Below, piece after piece: positions 56,501 through 64,000 of a DNA stretch of 64,000 nt. The stretch lies in the NCBI RefSeq assembly GCF_019059575.1, contig NW_024881710.1, forward strand, positions 176,001 to 240,000, read 5' to 3'. Both the position numbers and the translations under genes were made by a program. Each line of letters starts with the position of its first letter. The stretch's first letter is position 1. The notes below the pieces were generated by a model that worked only from the letters and a program-made list of their open reading frames with translations, did no database searches and was not told the DNA's origin. Source of the DNA: Amphibalanus amphitrite. Its lineage: Eukaryota > Arthropoda > Thecostraca > Balanomorpha > Balanidae.

Positions 56501-59177
56501 GGCCCCAGCGCCCCTCTCCACCCTCCCCTGCCCCTGCCCTCCCGCCCCGACCCCCCACCCGAGCTCGACGGGCGCACGGTTGTGTGTCTTCACATCCACC
56601 TGACTTGTCGCTCTCACGGTAAAGCGCCGCAGAAGCGAGTCCAAGCTGTGCCCACTGTAAGCCGACCGCTTGGTAAGTAACAGCGCCCGACCCTCGGGGT
56701 GATTTTCGCTCGTATTTTGTGTATCAGAAACTGGTTTTCTACAAACATTCTCTTCGGTCATTGCCTCGATTTGTTTTTTCTGGTAATAAATTCGTGTTTC
56801 CAATCGTCAGTTCGAGATAAGTGGCGAGATAAGTGTAGCCCGTTTGAAATGCCTTATTCTGTCAAGCAGCTATTAAATACCACCGGCTTACGGTGCCGCC
56901 TTTCTGTTCTATGTTGGCGTAGTGTAGCTACTCCCGTGCTATATCTGTATGCCCAGTATCGGGCCCTCTGTGCCTCGCTCTCTCGCTGTGTGTTGACGGG
57001 CTCTGACCGTGCCGTCGGCCGGCCAGGACTCGGCCTGGCAATGTACGGCAGCGGCTCGTCCGACTCCGAGTCCGACTCCGACTCCGGGGACGACTCGCAG
57101 CGGCCGCGGCGCGCCGACGGCAGCGGGGACGACTCGGACAGCGACGCCGAGCTGGAGGCGGCCATCCGCCGGCGGCGCCAGGAGTTTGCCGTCCGCGAGC
57201 GGGAGATCATGGCTCGCCTGCAGACGGAGCAGCAGGAGGAGGAGCAGGAGCAGGGCAGGGGCGGGGAGCGCAGCGCAGTGCACGGTGAGCGACCTCGCGG
57301 CGCGGCGGGCAGCGCGACATCGCCACAACCACCGACACCAACCACCACTGGCATGGCGCAGGCGGCGACCAAACTCCCTTCACGGCGCATTGCGTAATGA
57401 ATTACTGACGTACTACTTTTGTACTTAAGGTTACTTAAGGTTTCATAATTCTATATAACACATAGTGTAAAGCTTTTCAAGTTTTGAGTTGTTAAAGTTG
57501 TGCTGCTATAGCTCATTTGTAAGCTTGTTTACGACAGCTCAACAAATTGGCCATCTGACGCTACCTAAACAAGTGACCTGCATTATGTATTGACGTGTCC
57601 TAAGGCTCCAGTCATGGTGCTCCTGCCGACATCGGGATACCGCCCCTCCCTCTACCCTGTCTGTTCACCCAAGGTCATGAAAATTCCTGATAAGTGTTTC
57701 TAAAAAAAAAAAACAGAAATCTGTAGAGGTGCAGCTGATGGGTTAAATGTGCTTTTGTTTTTTATGAAGACAAAATGTTTATGTTGACCAGGGGCTAGCT
57801 CAAGCCATTTACAACCAAATTAGTTCCCCGCGATTCTAAGACTGGTTGCTGGTTCCATATCGTGCCTATACTGTCACAGTACACTTCCTTATAGTCCTCC
57901 TTTCTTCTGAATGAATTGGGACCCTAAAGAAATAGTTAGAAATAATGCCCGGGAAAACAAGACAACCGTAAGTACCTTGGGGGAAGGACTTGGTGGAACC
58001 TCACTGGATAAAAAAATGCATTTTTTTCTTTACGTATTGGGAATTAAATATTTTGTAACATTATGCTAGGACAACGAACCTAAAAGTATATTTTTTACCC
58101 AGTTGTTTGGTGACCTGATGAGACTCGAATCCCCATGCATCATAAATGATACGCCCAGTCAAGAACACCCGTCAGATTCGTTGTTAGGTTTGCAAATAAT
58201 GCATATATAATGCCAACTTTCTGTGGACTTCTGGATTCGTTTTCGTTTTAGCTAGGAAGGAACTCCGTGTAGAGAGGGTATAAGTTTCGGCCGGTATATT
58301 CCCCCTTGGGCTGCCGTGGTGATCGGACCGCCGGAGGCTTTGCTCGGTCGTCCGTGCCATGCCCCAGTCTCGCACCCCGCCCTACCGGCGTGTTACAGGG
58401 GAGCCGCAGCGGCCGAAGCACCCGCCGCCCCCGCCTCCGCCACCGGAGCGGCCGGCCAGCCCGCCGGCCACCACCGCAGCCGGCGGCGGCGAGACCCGCC
58501 ACCCGGCGCCGGCTGTCCGGGCCAGTCCGGCCTCCCGCCGCAGTCCCTCGGACAGTGTCGGGTCCGCCAGCTCCGCGGCTCGCAGTCGCACCTCCGGCAA
58601 AAAGAAGAAAAAGAAGAAAGACCGGGAGCGGCGCTCGCGGCGCTCGGAGTCGTCCGAGCGCCGGTCCCACCGCTCGTCGCCGGCCCGCAGCAAAAAACGC
58701 TCGCGCCGCTCCTCGTCACGCTCGCGGAAAGAGGGCGGCCGATCGCGGTCGGGGTCGCCGCGGCGACGGTCGTACCATTCGAGGTCGCGCTCTCGGTCCC
58801 GCTCGGACTCTGGGACAGCCAGTAAGTCGCGGCACGCTCGGCGCAAAAAGGACCGACGCGCGTCGTCCCGAGCAAGATCCGATTCGCGCTCGGGGTCAGA
58901 GTCAGTGAGAAAGAAGGCGCGCAAGAGGTCGCGCCGGTCGCGCTCGAGGTCGCGGGAACGCCGCTCAAGGTCACGGGACCGTCGCTCCAGGTCGCGGGAA
59001 CGCAGGTCCCGCTCGCGGGATCGTCGCTCCAGATCGCGAGGGCGGCGGTCCACGTCTAGAGGGCGGCGGTCCACGTCTCGGGGACGGCGACACTCGGATT
59101 CTCAGGCCAAGAAGCGGTCTCGCCGCTCTCGGTCAGGGTCGCGGAAACGGTCGCGCCGCCACCGCTCCAGCTCCTAA
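53545..59177 (+). CDS. PNISR: PNISR-like SR-related nuclear protein, ten coding exons
   Basis: PNISR (PNN-interacting serine/arginine-rich protein) is a nuclear-speckle, splicing-associated protein. Exons 53545-53635, 54054-54293, 54411-54676, 54802-54913, 55192-55376, 55576-55776, 56064-56166, 56625-56672, 57027-57284 and 58399-59177 (TAA) have GT/AG borders and join without a frame break into 760 aa, close to the vertebrate length of about 800. Landmarks: MW start; DWAQLAQQWI (about 56-65); RRTLPLWIRQGLEKMEED (about 241-258); FLTELLLDVTG (about 372-382); MYGSGSSDSES (about 421); then Pro-rich and a long RS domain (about 550-760). These occur in the same order in vertebrate PNISR. Exon 8 (48 bp) uses a weak acceptor (TAAAG) and is the least certain. 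The last intron is 1.1 kb. Exons are far more GC-rich than introns. A donor-like AGGGTGAGTA just after the stop suggests a spliced 3' UTR. Confidence 0.9.
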
Positions 59178-60544
59178 CACAGGGTGAGTACCAAAAGTTT
59201 TTACGCTGCTAACGCAGGCTGAGTCCCAGAACGAGTCGTTACCCATTCACCTACCACTGAGTGCTCCAATCGTCCCTCGTAATGTGAGAAATGCCATTTT
59301 GTCGTTCTGTGTTATTGTGTTATCACTTATTTTGCATTGAATTGGTTGGTGGCCAGTGGCCTATGAAGTATGAACATATACATATATTGAGTGAATAAGA
59401 TGATCAAGGGGGATCATTCTTATAATTTAAATGTGCATTTATGCTAGTAGTGTGACATTCTCAACATATGTCCAAGCTGTGTTAGTATGAACCGACTGTC
59501 TGTGGTACGGTCGCTCTGTCGCTCCGGACTCCCATCAGTCGCTCACACTCGACCCGCTGTCTGTCGGCAGGACTTGCGCTCGGAGCTGGGGCGGCTGCGC
59601 AGCCAGGTCAGCCAGCTGCAGTGTTCTAGTCACTGCGGCGAACCACCGTACCGAGCCCAGACCGCCAGTCCAGGGCGCTTCGCCAGTTCAACTGCTCTAG
59701 ACTGACGAATGGTGATCGTTTTTCGCGTTTACGTTAGTTGCCGTAAATTCTGGGGGTATCACTTTCACATTTCTGAAAAATCGACCGTTTTAAAACTGGT
59801 CGTTTCATTTTTAACTTAATCTGCAGGAAAGATTGTCATTTAAAGCTTACCGGAGTGCGCCAACATCCAAACACATACATACACATACACAGCACACAAT
59901 ATTCAGTCCTTGCTCACGGGAACGAAAATATGATCACGTTTGGACTGTTCACTCACGCACGTACGCTTATGGTACACACATACACACGTTAGCACAGCGT
60001 TCGTATGCACACACTCATGACGCACACAATTATACCCGCACATGGCGTACACATCCGCACCCACGCACATAAATACGTCCGGATGGCTTTTAAATGGCAT
60101 ATCATTTTTGCAGTTTCCTTTAGCTCAAATAATTTTCGGTGTAATTTCGAATGATACCATAATGATCATAGGATATTTGGACGGATTCGAGTATAACATT
60201 CAGCGTTCCCTTGTACCCTTTATCGGTTTTCGGTGTTCAATAACATCGAACACGGTCTTGGAGCGGTGAATCCTGCTGAGGCTTAGAAGGAACCGTGACT
60301 ATACCAACCTGTTGGCAATAATACTGCAAGTGACTAGAACGTAACTCATGCAACAGCGCAGTACGCCAGCGTTATCGAGAAGAAATGTACCTTGTAAAAG
60401 CCGGTCAGTTTGTATAATTGTCCATACTGTTGCATGATTTGTGCATGGCTGGCCGGGCGTGCGCGACCGAGATGAACTTTGATTGGTCACGACTCTGACT
60501 CTCAGAGGCTCGATGACCGCTATGTGCTGTACGTTTTTAGGCTG
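59178..60544 (+). other. Downstream/3' UTR region of PNISR-like gene
   Basis: A 5' splice site (AGG/GTGAGTA) lies 8 bases after the stop. A matching acceptor, CTGTCGGCAG before GACTTGCGCTCGGAGC (about 59570), could define a 3' UTR or alternative terminal exon; that stretch would read DLRSELGRLRSQ. A CA-rich tract (CACATACATACACA) spans about 59868-60070. The rest is anonymous. Confidence 0.4.
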
Positions 60545-60550
60545 AATAAA
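60545..60550 (+). terminator. AATAAA, probable polyadenylation signal of PNISR-like gene
   Basis: Canonical AATAAA about 1.37 kb after the stop, followed by a T/G-rich stretch (TGTTTGTGTC) as expected for a cleavage site. Use is inferred. Confidence 0.45.
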
Positions 60551-60828
60551 TGGCCGCTGTTTGTGTCATCGGCCGACTGCCGGCGTCGTGTGCGATTCGG
60601 AGGTCTCGTCTGGCGGCGCTAACCCAGCCACGCAATGTGATGCCGCACGTTCTTATTGAAGTCCGCTAGGCAGTGGTCCGTGTGAGCAGGCATCAGCTGC
60701 CCGACGAGCCTGACTGAAGCTGCCGACTCTGCGCTTCGGTTCGGGGAGGGCGGGTTTAATGACCCACAACGCATTGACAACACGGCTAACCGGCACTACG
60801 TCTCACAATTCAACAGTCTTTTTCCTCG

Positions 60829-60834
60829 TTTATT
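60829..60834 (-). terminator. AATAAA, probable polyadenylation signal of the coiled-coil gene
   Basis: AATAAA on the minus strand, about 230 bases downstream of the TGA at 61064-61066. It is the first canonical signal after that stop and lies about 280 bp from the plus-strand signal of the convergent gene. Confidence 0.5.
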
Positions 60835-61063
60835 ACGATTATATGTTATAAAGCGTTCACCAGGCTTTCAACAGCGATTGGTTAAAGAGGGGAAAGGTTG
60901 GAAAGAAGGCCGCGACGGGCTCGATGGCGATGCGACAATCACACAAGCTCACAGACAAAACACGTTATGTCAACCACCGTGGGGCAGCGGCTCTCGGTAA
61001 CCGCGGCGCGAGTGTTCCGAGGCGACACAGCCGGCGTGGCAGGCCCCATGCCTATCAGTATTT

Positions 61064-63785
61064 TCACTTCTTCCGGGAGCGCAGGCTTCGCGTGACGACC
61101 GTCCGCGGCGTCACACGCTTCTCAGTCACCTGAAATGGGACAGAAAACACAGACATTACTGAACTGACGTCCGGCAGACAGCGTGGAATGCTTGGACCTA
61201 CATATAAAACGACACCCACGATAAGCCATCGCGGTAACTGATTTTACCATGGACTTTGATGCTCTTAGCAATAATAATGAAAGCGAGTCTTATTTAATTC
61301 TGCTGCAGGGGTCAGCATGATTTTTTGGTAGCACCTACCGAGAACAAGATTTCGTTTCCCATAAAATCCCGTAAAGTGGCGGATAAAGCAAATTGTTCGT
61401 ACATCTTGTCATCCATGCATACGTAACGTTATAATAACCGGAATACACTCCATAACCGGCTACTATTTAGCTCTACTGTTTACTAATTAGCGCGTGAAAC
61501 TTAACTTCGGGAAAGCAGCACCGTGCACTGAAAAAGGGACGTGCATATTCCACATTGTTGCACATCGCATTTCAGTCCCACCAGTCAAACGTTACATGTA
61601 CCGGTACAAGCCTCCTTACCTCAACTGGTGAGCACTCCATGATCTGGTCGGAGCTGCGTTTGAACAGCTTGCGTTTGGTGCCGGTCGATTTGACGGTGCG
61701 CGGCGGCGCCGGCTGGTCGGCCGGGGTGACGGCGGTCACCTGCTGCTCGCTGAGCGCCGACAGCGGCTCGCGCGACCGGCCCGCGCCCGACGCCGTCGAG
61801 CCCGACTCCGACACCTCCGAGGCGGCAGCGTTCTCGTCGGTGAATCGGACGGCGTTGGCGGCGCGCCGGGTGCGCCGGCGCCGGCCGGTGCCCGTCTCCG
61901 AGGGGTGCTCGCTGCCCTCTGTCTCCGAGTGGTCCGTCTCGGCGGGCGGCGGCGGCGCGCGGGAGGTGGTCCGCCGGCTGCTGCGGCTGGACCGGCCGCG
62001 CAGCACCATCGGCGTCACCCCGCCCTCCTCCTCCTCCTCGACGATCTGCACCGAGCGCGAGCGGTCGCAGGTGCTGCGCGGCGTCGGCGTGCACGTGGCC
62101 AGCTCCGACTGGCGCAGGCGCGCCTCCAGCTGCTCGATGCGGTCGTCCTTGCGCCGGCAGTCGGCCCGCACGCTCTCCAGTTCTGACTGCAGCGTGGAGC
62201 TCGAGCGGGGTGTGAGTCGCGCCATCATGTCTCGCAGGTGTAAACTCTCGTTCCGCTCCCGGTTAAGCTCCTCGTTCTTGCGCCGGATGTTCTGTTCGGA
62301 CATCTGCATGGCCCGTGAGCGGTCGTCCCTGGCCTTCTGCAGGTCCTCGTCGCGTTCCACTAGCTGACGTTTCAGGCCCTCCAGGTGGATGTTCAGCTTC
62401 AGCAGCTCATTGGAGCGCTTCTCGATCTCGTCACGGAGGTGGCTGGTCTCTGCCCTGGACCGCTCCAGCTGCGCTCGAAGCTCGACCGCGTTGTTCTGCC
62501 GCAGCTCCTCGCTCTTAGCCTCGAGCTCGGCCTTGATGATTCGCAGCGCCTCGTTCACCTGGTCACGACTCTCTCTAATCACAGTGGCCTCGGCCTCAGC
62601 CGCCCGCAGTCGCTCCTGCAGCGAGCCGTCCCCGTGCCGCTCGCGCTCCAACTGCGCTCGCAGCGTCTTCATCTCGCGCTCGCAGACGGCCGCGTCCGCC
62701 TCCGCCTCGGAGCGGTGGTGCAGCGCCTCCTTGTACTGGCGCTGCAGCTCCTCCAGCTCGCGCTGCGCCTCGCCGGCCACGCGGTCCCGCTCCTCAGTCA
62801 GCCGGCTCAGCTGCTGGCGCAGGGGCTCGATCTCGGCCGCCGCCGACCGCTCCAGCTCCTCACACTTGCTGCGCAACTCGGCACACTCAGCGGTCCGGGC
62901 GTCCAGGCGGTCAGTGGCAACGCGCAGCTCCTCCTTCAGCTCGTCAGAAGTGCGCTGCAGCTCGGCCACCTGAGCGCGGATTTCGGCCAGCTGCAGCTGC
63001 TGCTCCTCGTCGGCAGCTGCTGCAGCGGCGTCGTTGTCTGTCTGTGACTCCTGCTCGGTGGTCTGCGGCGCCGGCTGGCCGGTGGCAGGCTGGGGTGGCG
63101 CTGGCGACGGCTGCCGCTCGCCGTCAGTGCGAGCCACCTGCCGCAGCACTGCGCCGGTCATGGAGCGCAGCGCGCGCAGCCGGCTGCCGAAACTGGCGTC
63201 GGCCGAGTTCGACTGCTCGCCAGACTCCTCCTGGATGGCCGGCGGGGCGGCGCGCCGCTCCAGCCGCGCCTCCAGCTCGTCGACGCGCTGGGAACGGCTG
63301 GCCAGCAGCTGCTCCAGGTCGGCGTGCAGCGCCTGCTGGTCCCGCAGCGCCTCGTCGCGCTGCACCAGCTGCTGCTGCAGCTCCGTCACCTGGCGCTGCA
63401 GCCGCTCCGTGTCGGCCTCGCGCTCCAAGAGTTCGTCGCCGCCCTCCTGCAGGTACTCGCGCAGCTCACGCAGGTCCATCTCGCGGAAGTGCAGCTCCTC
63501 CTGCAGCTGCTTCACCTGCCTGCCGAGCTCGGCGGCCACTGACTGCTGCTCGGCGCCGCTGCTCTCCAGCAGCCGCTGGTGCCGCTGCTCGGCCTCGTCG
63601 CGCTCCCGCTCCAGCCGCTGGGCGGTGTCGCGCTGCTCAGCCAGCTGTACGGCCAGCCGGCCGAGCTCCTGCTGGCGCTGGGCGGCCCGCTCAGCCGCCT
63701 GCTGCCGGTCCGCCTCCACGGCCTCCAGCTGCTGCTCCAGCAGCTGGCAGCGCTGCTCGGCCGCCGCCAGCTGCTGGCGCGCCTC
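61064..63785 (-). CDS. Coiled-coil protein, possible kinesin-6 (KIF20-like) tail; 3' end only
   Basis: Two minus-strand exons: 63785-61620 (acceptor TGTCTCCAG, donor GAG/GTAAGG; 722 codons, phase 0 at both ends) and 61129-61064 (acceptor CCCATTTCAG, 21 codons, TGA). Upstream exons lie beyond the window. The large exon is almost all heptad-rich Glu/Gln/Arg/Leu coiled coil (about residues 1-210 and 280-560 of the exon), split by a Pro/Gln-rich linker (PAPPQPATGQPAPQ). A basic Ser-rich tail follows, with TGRRRRTRRAANAVRF and GTKRKLFKRSSDQ, and the protein ends RTVVTRSLRSRKK. The KRKLF motif and basic Arg/Ser-rich C-terminus after a long coiled coil recall KIF20-type mitotic kinesins, but no motor domain is in view, so any long coiled-coil cytoskeletal protein remains possible. 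Plus-strand open frames across this exon are antisense shadows. Gene structure is firm; identity is weak. Confidence 0.6.
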
Positions 63786-63991
63786 CTGGAGACAGGGAGC
63801 GAGGTCAGACCCGCCGAGCCACTCATCACAGCAGTAAGTAAGAAAGAAGTAAAAAGGCAGCGGCCACCTAGATATCAAAACGAGGCCCTTTTCCTGCTAA
63901 ACCTGCTCCGGCTGGTAATGCACAAAGCATTATCAGTTTAATCGTTTCGAAAAGCTTGCCAATTACAAATCTGAACAAATTGATCATTTAA

Positions 63992-64000
63992 CCCGCGCGG
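63992..64000 (+). mobile_element. Start of another TTAA-flanked GGTCA-family element
   Basis: TTAA (63988-63991) followed by CCCGCGCGG, identical to the tip of the element at 8558. Only nine bases are in the window, in an intron of the coiled-coil gene, so the call depends on what follows. Confidence 0.5.

Noticed and set aside
61555..63841. Plus-strand Ser/Arg- and Ala/Pro-rich frames of 190-270 residues
   Set aside because: Antisense to the GC-rich coiled-coil exon; the minus-strand reading has heptads, acceptor, donor and an in-frame terminal exon.

Overview
This is animal nuclear DNA. The genes have GT-AG introns, the coding exons are GC-rich, there are no operons, and most of the 64 kb is transposable elements nested inside one another. 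Gene content fits an arthropod or related invertebrate (a crustacean is my guess, low confidence); nothing here fixes the species.

Three host genes are supported by exons whose splice sites and reading phases agree. (1) About 14.55-19.15 kb, minus strand: the 3' part of a gene for a single-pass membrane protein of a family I do not recognise. (2) 53.5-59.2 kb, plus strand: a complete ten-exon PNISR-like gene (SR-related splicing/nuclear-speckle protein, about 760 aa). (3) 61.06-63.79 kb, minus strand and convergent with PNISR: the 3' end of a large coiled-coil protein, possibly a kinesin-6 (KIF20) tail. Genes 2 and 3 end towards each other with polyadenylation signals about 280 bp apart.

The best-defined mobile element is an 8.4 kb hAT transposon (43325-51714) with matching termini (CAGTGGCGCAGCCAG) and a perfect 8-bp target duplication (ATATCGTT). 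It carries its own spliced transposase gene with a triplicated coding exon and three C-terminal frameshifts, a 1.3 kb satellite with a 148-bp higher-order period, and a 1.3 kb inverted-repeat element inside a transposase intron. The hAT itself sits inside a Harbinger-type MITE.

The most unusual material is a family of 0.9-1.6 kb TTAA-flanked elements at 6.2-13.7, 23.8-25.4, 30.9-31.9, 32.8-33.7, 34.6-38.1, 40.0-40.9 kb and at the last bases of the window. They begin CCC and end GGG like piggyBac elements, have no coding capacity, are packed with AGGTCA/TGACCT pentamer arrays and TGACGTCA palindromes, and carry a G-run/palindromic core/C-run hairpin at each end whose core sequence changes between elements while staying palindromic. 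Four of them lie end to end, sharing single TTAA sites, at 8554-13513.

Smaller elements (hAT, Harbinger and mariner-type MITEs, tRNA-derived SINE-like pieces, minisatellites) fill the rest. Several nested insertions can be read directly because an empty copy of the same site exists elsewhere in the window.
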